The notes: generated by a model from the letters alone, not told the origin. A DNA stretch of 6,169 nt from CAZWSE01 sp964636575 (GCA_964636575.1 CAZWSE010000146.1:1-6169); one strand, 5' to 3'. Shown: positions 1 to 6,088, counted from the stretch's first letter. Numbers and translations: made by a program.

Positions 1-973
1 GCTGCGACACAGCGCCTTTGCCTTCCACATTGGCGGGGCGGCTTTCCATCCGGCCGACATGGACCTGTTGCAGTTGAAGTTCGGCCGTATCCTCGATCGT
101 CAGGATACGTTCAGAGTTGTCGATGAAAGACGACAGCGCGTTCAGGGTGGTGGTTTTACCAGAACCGGTACCGCCCGACACGATCACGTTCAAACGGGTA
201 GCAACAGCAGCCTGCAAATAGGCAGCCATTTCTTCGGTAAAGGCCCCAAACTGGACCAGATCATCGATCCCCAGCTTGTCCTTCTTAAACTTACGAATAG
301 ACACCAACGACCCGTCCACAGCGACAGGCGGAACCATCGCGTTGAAACGAGAACCATCTTTAAGACGGGCATCGACATAAGGGTTGGATTCGTCAACACG
401 ACGACCAACGGCAGATACGATCTTATCGATGATCCGCAACAAGTGGCGCTCATCTTTAAAGGTGATGTCCGTCAGTTCCAGCTTACCGGAGCGTTCCACA
501 AAGATGCGCTGCGGGCCGTTGACCAGAATATCGTTGACGGTTTCGTCTTTCAAAAGCGTCTCAAGCGGGCCAAGGCCCGTGACTTCATCATAAAGCTCGC
601 TGTTCAGGGTGGTGCGATCCTCGCGGTTCAGCACAATACCCTTTTCTTCAAGCACTTCGCTTGCGATAGCCGAAATCTCGGACCGCAGCTCGGTCTCAGT
701 GGCAGTCTCAAGGGCGGCAAGGTTCAAGCTGTCAAGCAGGGCGCGGTGCAGCTCCAGCTTGATCTCTTGCATACGCTGCTTGCGCTTCAGCTCTTTGTCC
801 GCCGGAGAGGCAGCAGCCGCAGCCATCGGCTTGCGCATGGATTGGGCAGGGGCAGGCTTGCTTGGGGCCGCAACAGGGGCTTCCACCGGAGCGGCAGCCG
901 CCTTCATCTGGGTCACATTACCACCGTCTTTTGACGCGGCAGCAGCGTCTGACTTTTTGTACTTAGAAAACAT
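1..973 (-). CDS. cpaF: CpaF/TadA-type pilus assembly ATPase, C-terminus cut off by window edge
   Basis: Secretion-superfamily (GspE/VirB11-like) hexameric ATPase that powers Flp pilus assembly at the cytoplasmic face of the inner membrane. Read directly: 324 codons from ATG at 973 to the window edge with no stop. Residues 1-60 are a Lys-rich start followed by an Ala/Pro-rich low-complexity linker. Residues ~60-250 match the CpaF N-terminal domain, including VNDILVNGP (146-154) and RRVDESNPYVDARLKDGSRF (191-210). The Walker A motif is GGTGSGKT at 267-274 (catalytic Lys273), followed by the Asp-box-like LTIEDTAELQ at 291-300. CpaF proteins usually run to roughly 450-500 residues, so the Walker B and C-terminal part lie beyond position 1. 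The start lies 21 nt after the cpaE stop, with a modest G-rich Shine-Dalgarno (GGGG), which implies cotranscription with cpaE. Family assignment is very secure. The name cpaF is chosen over tadA because of the alphaproteobacterial context. Confidence 0.96.
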   Translation of the reverse strand, partial: MFSKYKKSDAAAASKDGGNVTQMKAAAAPVEAPVAAPSKPAPAQSMRKPMAAAAASPADKELKRKQRMQEIKLELHRALLDSLNLAALETATETELRSEISAIASEVLEEKGIVLNREDRTTLNSELYDEVTGLGPLETLLKDETVNDILVNGPQRIFVERSGKLELTDITFKDERHLLRIIDKIVSAVGRRVDESNPYVDARLKDGSRFNAMVPPVAVDGSLVSIRKFKKDKLGIDDLVQFGAFTEEMAAYLQAAVATRLNVIVSGGTGSGKTTTLNALSSFIDNSERILTIEDTAELQLQQVHVGRMESRPANVEGKGAVSQ

Positions 974-994
974 AATCGTACCCCGTTGTTTGGC

Positions 995-2263
995 TTAGGC
1001 GGCTTTCGCTTTGCCTTTAGGTTTCTCTTCGGTGTCGCCAAGCGCATGGATGGAAGCCGCAAGCTTGGCGATCTCCTTACGCAGCGGGTTCTTGGCGGCA
1101 GATGTGGCCAGCGGCAGACCGTGGTCGGCGCCTTGGGTGACCTGCTTGCCACCATCGGGCAGTTGCAAATCAATCGAAACGCCCAGGCTTTCGGCCATAC
1201 GCTTGACGCGGGCCTTGCCAGACAGATCGGTAAATTTTGGCGCGCGGTTCATGACATAACGCAGCTTCTCAACTGGCAGATCCTCTGAGGTCAAAGCCCG
1301 CTTGAAGCGCAGCGTGTTCTGGGCAGAGCGCATATCAAGCTCTGTCAGGCAGAAATAAACATGGGCCGCGTTCAGCACAGTTTCGGACCACTGAACCAGC
1401 GTGGACGGCATATCAACGATGACATAGTCAAAGTGACGACGGGCCAGACCAATGATGTGATCGACGTCTTCGGGTGTAATCATATCCAGCGGGATCATAT
1501 CCGCCGGCGATGTCAGAACCTGCAAGGTGTCCTCAAAGGCAACCAAAGACTGGCCAAAGACTTCACCGTCAGCGTTAGATGTTTCGGACCACATCTCATA
1601 GACATGATCGCGGCGCGGCACATCAAGGAAGGTAGAGACCGACCCAAACTGGAAATCGAGATCCAGAATACAAACCTTAGGGGCGTCCTCTTTGGAAATG
1701 GTCGCCAGTTCCCAAGCAAGGTTGACCGCCAATGTGGTCGATCCAACGCCACCGGCAAGCCCGTGTACAACCAGCAAAGCACCGTCTTTTTGCTCATCAA
1801 CATTCAAGGCAGAGGTCGGGGCAGCCTGAACAGGCGCCTCAACAGCAGGGGCAGGCTCAGGAGCCTTCAAGCGCTCAATCGCAGCGGCCAATTCGCCTTC
1901 GGGCAAGGGGTAGGGGACGAATTCATCGGCACCCTGACGCAGCAACTGGTGCAGGGATGCAGGGGTGACGTCTTCGGCGATCAGGATCACCTTGATGCCA
2001 CGGTCTTTGGCTTGAACGATAATCTCGCCCATCAAAACCAGATTGTCTTCGTCGCTTTCATCCATGGCGAGAGCAATGAATTCCATTGCCTCAGCGTCGG
2101 GTTGTCCGAAAAAGGCCAATGCTTCGGCAAAGCCAAGGTCGCCCCAGGTTTCGCCAAGAACAGCTTCCATATCTTCGATCAGAAGATCAAAATTCTGTAC
2201 ATCCCGGCTGACCGTACACGCGACGATTGGGGTGGTCTCGGGTTGTGGCATTACACTGCTCAT
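995..2263 (-). CDS. cpaE: CpaE/TadZ-like pilus localisation protein, receiver-like domain plus degenerate ParA/MinD ATPase
   Basis: 422 residues. CpaE/TadZ proteins are cytoplasmic, membrane-associated MinD/ParA relatives that place the Tad machinery, often at a pole. Residues ~10-133 resemble a CheY-like fold used as an atypical receiver (hydrophobic VILIAEDV at 92-99, then GADEFVPYPL at 111-120). Residues ~134-155 are an Ala/Pro linker. Residues ~160-410 are the ATPase-like domain, with GLAGGVGSTT (168-177), LDLDFQFG (200-207) and VIVDMPS (281-287). The Walker A is deviant: both the ParA signature lysine and the P-loop lysine are absent (Ala170 and Ser175 in their places), as in other CpaE proteins I recall. 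The tail is Lys/Ala-rich. The ATG at 2263 is preceded by AAGGA 10 nt upstream; a second Met at codon 5 is an alternative start. A 215-bp spacer separates it from the lipoprotein gene, and cpaF follows closely, so cpaE-cpaF may form a sub-operon. Confidence 0.93.
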   Translation of the reverse strand: MSSVMPQPETTPIVACTVSRDVQNFDLLIEDMEAVLGETWGDLGFAEALAFFGQPDAEAMEFIALAMDESDEDNLVLMGEIIVQAKDRGIKVILIAEDVTPASLHQLLRQGADEFVPYPLPEGELAAAIERLKAPEPAPAVEAPVQAAPTSALNVDEQKDGALLVVHGLAGGVGSTTLAVNLAWELATISKEDAPKVCILDLDFQFGSVSTFLDVPRRDHVYEMWSETSNADGEVFGQSLVAFEDTLQVLTSPADMIPLDMITPEDVDHIIGLARRHFDYVIVDMPSTLVQWSETVLNAAHVYFCLTELDMRSAQNTLRFKRALTSEDLPVEKLRYVMNRAPKFTDLSGKARVKRMAESLGVSIDLQLPDGGKQVTQGADHGLPLATSAAKNPLRKEIAKLAASIHALGDTEEKPKGKAKAA

Positions 2264-2429
2264 GTGCCTTACGTCCTTTATTCCTAAGGCGAGGCAGGGC
2301 AGGGCGGAAAGAGAGGGCGGAAATGCCCTATAAACCTAGCTGTCCCACGATCGCCCGCGATCGACCAAAGCCGAACGCAGTTGTTCCATTGCGGAATAAA
2401 TGACAGGGAATGTAGGCAAGATTGGGGCT
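2264..2429. other. Spacer upstream of cpaE: pyrimidine-rich leader and CGATCG repeat, no gene seen
   Basis: No ORF here looks like a gene. Read on the minus (transcribed) strand, the part nearest cpaE (about 2283-2325) is strongly C/U-rich and G-poor, and the + strand carries the matching purine-rich run. Farther upstream sits the paired CGATCG motif at 2348-2363. Since a terminator-like hairpin lies just before this spacer, a cpaE promoter is expected here. I could not find a convincing -35/-10 pair, so no promoter is called. The Shine-Dalgarno for cpaE is AAGGA (+ strand 2274-2278). Confidence 0.6.
2348..2363. repeat. Two palindromic CGATCG hexamers separated by 4 bp
   Basis: CGATCG occurs at 2348-2353 and again at 2358-2363 with CCCG between them. 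Each hexamer is its own reverse complement, so the pair is both a direct and an inverted repeat. It lies about 85 bp before the cpaE start codon. It could be an operator for a dimeric regulator or chance in GC-rich DNA; nothing in the sequence decides this. Confidence 0.5.
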
Positions 2430-2474
2430 AAAAAGTTCCAATTGTTGGGTATCTTGGCACGATACCCAACAATT
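2430..2474 (-). terminator. Terminator-like hairpin after the OmpA lipoprotein gene
   Basis: A perfect 14-bp inverted repeat (2440-2453 with 2461-2474) encloses a 7-nt loop. It starts 4 nt beyond the stop codon of the lipoprotein gene. On the minus-strand transcript the stem is followed by GGAAC and then five U residues (2434-2430). The stem is only moderately GC-rich and the U-run is offset by 5 nt, so it may be a weak intrinsic terminator, or a processing/stability hairpin between the upstream and cpaE parts of the locus. The opposite strand has no U-run directly after the stem and no gene to terminate. Confidence 0.6.
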
Positions 2475-2478
2475 CAGT

Positions 2479-3165
2479 TTATTGTTCCGTCTGGAAATCG
2501 CGGCCAGTGATGCCGGTCAAACGGGTCTCGGATTGAGCACTCGTGATGTAATCACGGTATACGATCTGGGCGTATTTGCCGTCCAGAACGGTAGGATGAC
2601 GGCCAACAAAGCCGCTGACCTCGGTCACAGTGCGACGGTTGCGCACTTCACGCTCTTGGGTCGCGATAACAGGGCGGGTCTCGCCGAAAGAGACAACAGC
2701 CTGAAGACGGCTGCGGCTGACACCCTTGCTGGTCAGGTAGCGCACAACAGCACGGGCACGGCGCAGGCCGAGACGTTTGTTGTATGCGTTGGACCCGACA
2801 GCATCGGTATGACCGTAAACCTTGAACCGAACCTCAGGGAACTGATTGATAAAGTTCGCCTGTTGATCAAGCGCCAGGAGGGCGGTGTTGTCCAAAGTCG
2901 CAGAGTTGAACGCAAAATTCACCATAGAAGGGACTTCTTTGGCAAACCGCTCGCCCAAGGCCACCGCAAAGCTGCGTTGACCGGTCTGGACGAGCATATT
3001 GTTCATCGAGGCGTTCCCGAATGACCCGTTGTCTACAATCGATCCCGCCTCACGGTGAAATGCAGAGTAAACCTTGTCTTCGGAAGTCTTCTGGCACCCG
3101 GCAAGGGCAACGGCCCCTGCCAGAATGCTTACTGTGCTGATTTTTTTGATGTTTTTCTGAGACAT
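2479..3165 (-). CDS. OmpA-family lipoprotein in the CpaD position of the Tad locus
   Basis: 228 residues. Probable outer-membrane lipoprotein that binds peptidoglycan and likely anchors or steadies the CpaC secretin. The N-terminus is a lipoprotein signal: KK near the start, a hydrophobic stretch at 11-23, and the lipobox LAGC with acylated Cys24. The OmpA C-terminal-like domain spans about residues 80-183, with VNFAFNSATL (82-91), GHTDAVGSNAYN (118-129) and RLGLRRAR (131-138). Asp121 and Arg136 have the 15-residue spacing of the peptidoglycan (diaminopimelate)-binding Asp and Arg of E. coli OmpA. About 45 residues follow the domain. It starts 4 nt after the cpaC stop, so the two are almost certainly cotranscribed and probably translationally coupled; the Shine-Dalgarno (GGA within the cpaC end) is weak. 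In Caulobacter this position holds CpaD, a lipoprotein without an OmpA domain, so I do not use that symbol. Functional replacement of CpaD is an inference from position. Confidence 0.9.
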   Translation of the reverse strand: MSQKNIKKISTVSILAGAVALAGCQKTSEDKVYSAFHREAGSIVDNGSFGNASMNNMLVQTGQRSFAVALGERFAKEVPSMVNFAFNSATLDNTALLALDQQANFINQFPEVRFKVYGHTDAVGSNAYNKRLGLRRARAVVRYLTSKGVSRSRLQAVVSFGETRPVIATQEREVRNRRTVTEVSGFVGRHPTVLDGKYAQIVYRDYITSAQSETRLTGITGRDFQTEQ

Positions 3166-3169
3166 AGTC

Positions 3170-4609
3170 TTAATCCATCACATAGCCGTAGGAACCGGAA
3201 AAGTCCTGCTTGGCCACTTCACCAGCGGCACCCTCTTCTGGAACGCGGGTGCCAGCGGCAGTGCGACCATAAAGGAACAGATCTCTCTCGGTGGGTGGTT
3301 TCACCCGATCCGTAGGCAGGGCCAAGGCCTCACCACGGGTTGGAACAACCAGATGGGCTGTCACGATAATCACCAGCTCGGTTTGGCTGCGCTGATAGGC
3401 GGCACTGCGGAACAGGGACCCCAATACAGGCACATCGCCGATCCAAGGCAATTGACGGCTGCTGTCGGTGAATTCGTCTTGCAACAAACCGGCAACGGCA
3501 AAGCTTTCACCATCACGCAACTCAACCGTGGTCGATGTTTCGCGACGCGAGAAGGCGGTGATGTCAAATCCGTCAACCTGAACCCCGTTGTTGGGGTCAA
3601 TGGCCGAAACAGCGGCCGTCAGATCAAGGTTGATGACGTCTTGGTCAACAACGGTTGGAATAAAGTTCAATTCGATACCGAAAGGTTTGAATTCAACCGT
3701 AATCGCACCGTCTTCCTGCGCGACAGGGACGGGGTATTCGCCACCTGCAAGGAATTTGGCTTCCTGGCCCGACAAAGCAGTCAGGTTTGGCTCTGCCAAG
3801 GTCCGAACAACGCCTTTTTGCTCCAATGCTTCCAGCAAAATGCCGATTTGAAGCGATCCGGCGTTGAAACCGAACAGGAACGCGCCTGCGTTTTCGTTGA
3901 TGGACGGGGTGCTGCCCGCCAAAGCGTTCGCAACCGCGCCAGATGAAGTTGTGGTGCCGTTACCGCCTGAAACGCCCAGATCACCGCCCAATGTGCTGCC
4001 GCCAAGCGACAGGGAAGAGCTAAGGGATTTGGATACGTTGCGCTGCATCTCTGCAAAACGGACCTTTAGCATAACCTGCTGCACGCCACCGACGCCCATC
4101 AGGTTCGATACACGCTCAGGCGCGTAGCGTTCTGCCAAATCAAGGGCGCGTTGAAGACGAGCGGCGCTTGAGACCATGCCAGACAGCACAATTCCGTCGT
4201 TTGCGGTGCGGACTTCAATCTTTTCACCGGGAAGGATCTGACGCAGACGCTGTTTGAACTCGCTCACATCGGCGGCCACACGGACATCGACGTTAGTGAT
4301 CAAACGACCGCTGGCATCCAGCAGTGTCAAAGTTGTCAGACCCGGCGATTTTCCGAGCACATATATAGTGCGATCAGAAAGCGACGAGATGTCAGCAATG
4401 CCGGGATTGGCAATGCTCAGTTCTGAAAAGGGGACATCGCTTTCAACGACGACGGCCCGGTTCATCGGCACATTCAGTGTCGATGCTGTTCCTTTATTTA
4501 CAACACGCAGGTTTTCGGCCTGCGCAGTTGTCGCGGCTGTAAACGCCAATGGCGTCACAGCAACGGTTAGCCCCAATAGGGCTGCCTTCATGAATCTATC
4601 GATTTTCAT
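3170..4609 (-). CDS. cpaC: CpaC/RcpA-type secretin, outer-membrane pilus channel
   Basis: 479 residues from the chosen start. Forms the multimeric outer-membrane ring through which the Flp pilus exits. A Sec signal peptide covers residues 1-31 (positive start, hydrophobic 9-26, AQA before Glu32). The N-terminal pilus-secretin domain spans ~34-112 and includes AVVVESDVPFSELSIANP. A BON-like segment at ~115-165 includes LPGEKIEVRTANDGIVLSG. The secretin core runs from ~178 to 422, with LAEPNLTALSGQEAKFLAGG (271-290), VAGLLQDE (372-379) and the secretin signature VPVLGSLF (393-400). A Ser/Gly-rich stretch at ~193-225 lies between strands. The tail ends in SGSYGY, as in related CpaC proteins I recall. 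An in-frame upstream ATG at 4672 exists, but the ATG at 4609 gives a clean signal peptide and has a strong GGAGAGG 8 nt upstream. It is followed by the OmpA lipoprotein gene after 4 nt. Confidence 0.96.
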   Translation of the reverse strand: MKIDRFMKAALLGLTVAVTPLAFTAATTAQAENLRVVNKGTASTLNVPMNRAVVVESDVPFSELSIANPGIADISSLSDRTIYVLGKSPGLTTLTLLDASGRLITNVDVRVAADVSEFKQRLRQILPGEKIEVRTANDGIVLSGMVSSAARLQRALDLAERYAPERVSNLMGVGGVQQVMLKVRFAEMQRNVSKSLSSSLSLGGSTLGGDLGVSGGNGTTTSSGAVANALAGSTPSINENAGAFLFGFNAGSLQIGILLEALEQKGVVRTLAEPNLTALSGQEAKFLAGGEYPVPVAQEDGAITVEFKPFGIELNFIPTVVDQDVINLDLTAAVSAIDPNNGVQVDGFDITAFSRRETSTTVELRDGESFAVAGLLQDEFTDSSRQLPWIGDVPVLGSLFRSAAYQRSQTELVIIVTAHLVVPTRGEALALPTDRVKPPTERDLFLYGRTAAGTRVPEEGAAGEVAKQDFSGSYGYVMD

Positions 4610-4617
4610 GTGACCTG

Positions 4618-4624
4618 CCTCTCC
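4618..4624 (-). promoter_or_regulatory. Shine-Dalgarno site fixing the cpaC start
   Basis: GGAGAGG on the minus strand, 8 nt before the ATG at 4609. It supports that start over the in-frame upstream ATG at 4672, which would add 21 residues before the signal peptide. Confidence 0.75.
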
Positions 4625-4724
4625 GATCACGCTGCATTGTACGGGTCTATTGCCCGCATTATGGGCCACCATGCGTCAGGAGAAGTTTTTAAGCAATAAT
4701 CAAAGGCTTCGCGGGTGGTCTGCC

Positions 4725-4733
4725 TGTGGATAA
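4725..4733 (-). promoter_or_regulatory. Perfect DnaA-box consensus upstream of cpaC
   Basis: TTATCCACA on the minus strand (TGTGGATAA on the + strand) is an exact match to the high-affinity DnaA box. It lies in the 199-bp gene-free spacer between the cpaB hairpin and cpaC, about 115 bp before the cpaC ATG. I noticed no other exact copy in the window. As a lone box it does not indicate an origin. A role in transcription of cpaC, as DnaA has at some promoters, is conjecture; an exact 9-mer inside a short spacer could also be chance. Confidence 0.45.
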
Positions 4734-4759
4734 ATCGCAACAGTCGGGACGGAAACGCG

Positions 4760-4788
4760 AAAAGGCGCCCACATGGTGGGGCGCCTTT
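4760..4788 (-). terminator. GC-rich terminator-like hairpin after cpaB
   Basis: A perfect 10-bp inverted repeat (4761-4770 with 4779-4788, core GGCGCCC/GGGCGCC) with an 8-nt loop begins 20 nt past the cpaB stop codon. On the minus-strand transcript it ends in four U residues (4763-4760), three of which can also pair in the stem. The U-run is short, so termination may be partial. No promoter could be assigned with confidence in the remaining spacer (4610-4759) before cpaC. Confidence 0.7.
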
Positions 4789-4808
4789 CCCTATTCGTTT
4801 TGTCAGGC

Positions 4809-5672
4809 TTACGCTGGGCAGTCGATCACGATGTCTGTTTTGACACGCTCGCCACCGCGACGCTCTGTTGCGTAGCAAACTTCTTTTTCAGCCGCTTGCT
4901 GAACAGGGGCAGCCGTTTGGATCCCCAGCAAAGCGCGCTGATCGATCTCGATGTTCTCGGCAATGGTGTCGTCTTCGGCACCAACCAGTGACAATGACAG
5001 ACGACCAGTGCTTTGCGCTTGGGTCAACATTCCGACCTGACCGGGCTTCACAGCCACGGTGACGGTTTGGGCAATCGCGCCGTTCTCAACATCGCCGCCG
5101 GTAGATTGGTCGATCGCAATCAGGGATACGCCGGCTTCGATCAGTTTGGTGAATTCACCGCGACCCTGACCAAGCTGTTCGTCCACGCGACCGGTCCAAT
5201 AGACGTCAACTCGGTCACCTGGGCGCAAGAAGCCGGATACACCGGAAGACACATCAACCTTAATTGCAAAGGCGCGCATGCCGCGAGCCAAACGAGAGGT
5301 CAGACCAGCATCTTCGCCTGGGGCAGTCACTTTGACTGCCAGCAAGGCTTCGTCTTTTTCCATAGTGCGCAAAACAACACGAGGTTCTTTGTTGTCTTCT
5401 GGGAAAAGCACCGCTTCTTCCATAAAGGCACCCTCAGGAATGGCATTTTCCGGCCAGCTGATAAGACGCACATCCTCGGGCATCAAATCCTCGCCATACT
5501 TCAAAGCACGGTTGGCAACATAGACATCAACAGTCGGCACAACGGCGCGCAGCTGAGCATTCTTGTGCGCAAGCTCGTTTTGATATGCTGAAATATAGTC
5601 CTTGGCCATGTAAACGGCCCCACCTGCAAGCGCTATGCCAACCAATAGGACAAGCCCGAAAACTGAACGCAT
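4809..5672 (-). CDS. cpaB: CpaB/RcpC-type pilus assembly protein, SAF domain
   Basis: 287 residues, a usual length for the family. Inner-membrane-anchored periplasmic protein that works with the CpaC secretin. Residues 4-23 form a hydrophobic signal anchor (FGLVLLVGIALAGGAVYM). A SAF-like domain covers ~47-115 and includes VYVANRALKYGEDLMPEDVR (50-69) and ISWPENAIPEGAF (71-83). The CpaB/RcpC domain follows at ~125-235, with GMRAFAIKVD (131-140) and the conserved FLRPGDRVDVYWT (148-160). The C-terminal segment holds the only two cysteines, Cys266 and Cys285, on either side of a charged stretch; a periplasmic disulfide is plausible but inferred. The ATG at 5672 has a good GAGAGG Shine-Dalgarno (+ strand 5681-5686) 8 nt upstream. 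It sits 162 bp after the small prepilin-like gene and is followed by a GC-rich hairpin, so its transcript may end there in part. Confidence 0.95.
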   Translation of the reverse strand: MRSVFGLVLLVGIALAGGAVYMAKDYISAYQNELAHKNAQLRAVVPTVDVYVANRALKYGEDLMPEDVRLISWPENAIPEGAFMEEAVLFPEDNKEPRVVLRTMEKDEALLAVKVTAPGEDAGLTSRLARGMRAFAIKVDVSSGVSGFLRPGDRVDVYWTGRVDEQLGQGRGEFTKLIEAGVSLIAIDQSTGGDVENGAIAQTVTVAVKPGQVGMLTQAQSTGRLSLSLVGAEDDTIAENIEIDQRALLGIQTAAPVQQAAEKEVCYATERRGGERVKTDIVIDCPA

Positions 5673-5834
5673 GTTCTTAACCTCTCAAATTTTTACAGCC
5701 CTGTTTTCTAAATCGGCTGTCTACTCAAAGGCCCTTGTGGGCTAGGAATATGTCAAAACCATGGACGAAGGATGAATTCACCACGGCAGGACAGGGGAAG
5801 GGGGCGCAACAGCGGATCTACAAAGAGAAAGCGG
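5673..5834. other. Spacer between the prepilin-like gene and cpaB, no gene seen
   Basis: No convincing ORF. On the minus strand it holds a C-rich stretch just after the prepilin-like stop codon, a TTGACA hexamer (5756-5751) without a good -10 partner, a short hairpin GCCC-ACAA-GGGC (5731-5742), and a 6-bp inverted repeat ACAGCC/GGCTGT (5695-5700 with 5715-5720) lying just upstream of the cpaB ribosome binding site. That second repeat could shape translation of cpaB, but its stem is short and its loop is 14 nt. Confidence 0.5.
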
Positions 5835-6011
5835 TCAAAAAGCCCATCCGGTCAGGAAGCCTGCGACCGCATCCGACAGCGCGGAAGTGCTGTTTTGCAT
5901 GACGGTCAAAATCAGGACCACAAGACCGACAATCGCGGCGCAAATAACGATCCAGTCGACAGTCACAGTCCCGGACGGATCGCGCCTGAATCTCTTCAGA
6001 AATCTCTTCAT
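5835..6011 (-). CDS. Small class III (Flp/TadE-like) prepilin-like protein, 58 residues
   Basis: A short, strongly basic leader (KRFLKRFRRD, residues 2-11) is followed by SG and then TVTVDW and a hydrophobic helix (~18-37, VDWIVICAAIVGLVVLILTV), ending in a small soluble tail. This is the layout of Flp-type prepilins and TadE-like pseudopilins, cut after Gly14 by a TadV/CpaA-type peptidase. The usual X4-EY after the cleavage site is here TVTV-DW, with Asp19 in place of the +5 Glu. An in-frame ATG at 6065 would add 18 residues, but that stretch lies across a terminator hairpin and would spoil the leader. The ATG at 6011 has GGGG 7 nt upstream and is preferred. Whether it is a main pilin, a minor pilin or an accessory pseudopilin cannot be told; its place directly before cpaB supports a role in the pilus. 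Confidence 0.82.
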   Translation of the reverse strand: MKRFLKRFRRDPSGTVTVDWIVICAAIVGLVVLILTVMQNSTSALSDAVAGFLTGWAF

Positions 6012-6027
6012 TTTCGAACCCCAGCTC

Positions 6028-6064
6028 AAAAAAATGGCCGCGCCCTTGGTGTAGGACACGGCCA
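6028..6064 (-). terminator. Strong rho-independent terminator after the upstream pilin-like gene
   Basis: On the minus-strand transcript, 6064-6053 pairs with 6046-6035 in a 12-bp stem (two G-U pairs, GC-rich outer half) with a 6-nt loop. Seven uninterrupted U residues (6034-6028) follow at once. It starts 24 nt past the stop codon at 6089-6091, and a small TTGGT/ACCAA hairpin lies in between. This is the best-formed terminator in the window. It ends only 16 nt before the start codon of the downstream prepilin-like gene, so that gene, and perhaps cpaB, probably depend on read-through or on a promoter inside the upstream gene. Confidence 0.88.
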
Positions 6065-6088
6065 CTACTTGGTAACGAAACCAAAGAC

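Noticed and set aside
59..934. Long + strand open frame (291 codons) opposite cpaF
   Set aside because: It is the antisense shadow of a clearly conserved ATPase. The translation is Arg/His/Gln-rich with no recognisable motif.
1361..2287. Long + strand open frame (308 codons) opposite cpaE
   Set aside because: Antisense shadow of cpaE with biased composition and no domain; the minus-strand frame carries all the family motifs.
2454..2473. Sigma-54-like TGGCAC element on the + strand
   Set aside because: The required GC of the -12 element is missing at the right spacing, the motif lies in the hairpin loop and stem, and no + strand gene follows.
2422..3024. + strand open frame (200 codons) opposite the OmpA lipoprotein gene
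   Set aside because: It begins before the hairpin region and has no signal or motif, while the opposite strand encodes a complete lipoprotein with an OmpA domain.
4610..4672. N-terminal extension of cpaC from the ATG at 4672
   Set aside because: It would put 21 polar residues before a good Sec signal peptide. The strong GGAGAGG site fits the ATG at 4609.
4640..4712. Possible -35/-10 pairs for cpaC (for example TTGCTT with CATGGT, or the -10-like CATAAT)
   Set aside because: Each pair has one poorly matching half. A promoter is likely somewhere in this spacer but cannot be placed from sequence alone.
5673..5690. CtrA-type site (TTAA-N7-TTAA) near the cpaB start
   Set aside because: Only one TTAA half is present; the other position reads AATT, and the element overlaps the ribosome binding region.
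5728..5756. Possible sigma-70 promoter for cpaB starting with TTGACA at 5756-5751 (minus strand)
   Set aside because: The -35 hexamer is perfect, but spacings of 16-18 bp land on GC-rich sequence with no -10-like hexamer.
6012..6065. N-terminal extension of the 58-residue prepilin-like protein from the ATG at 6065
   Set aside because: The extra codons lie within the terminator hairpin and its U-run. The internal ATG at 6011 yields the expected short basic prepilin leader.
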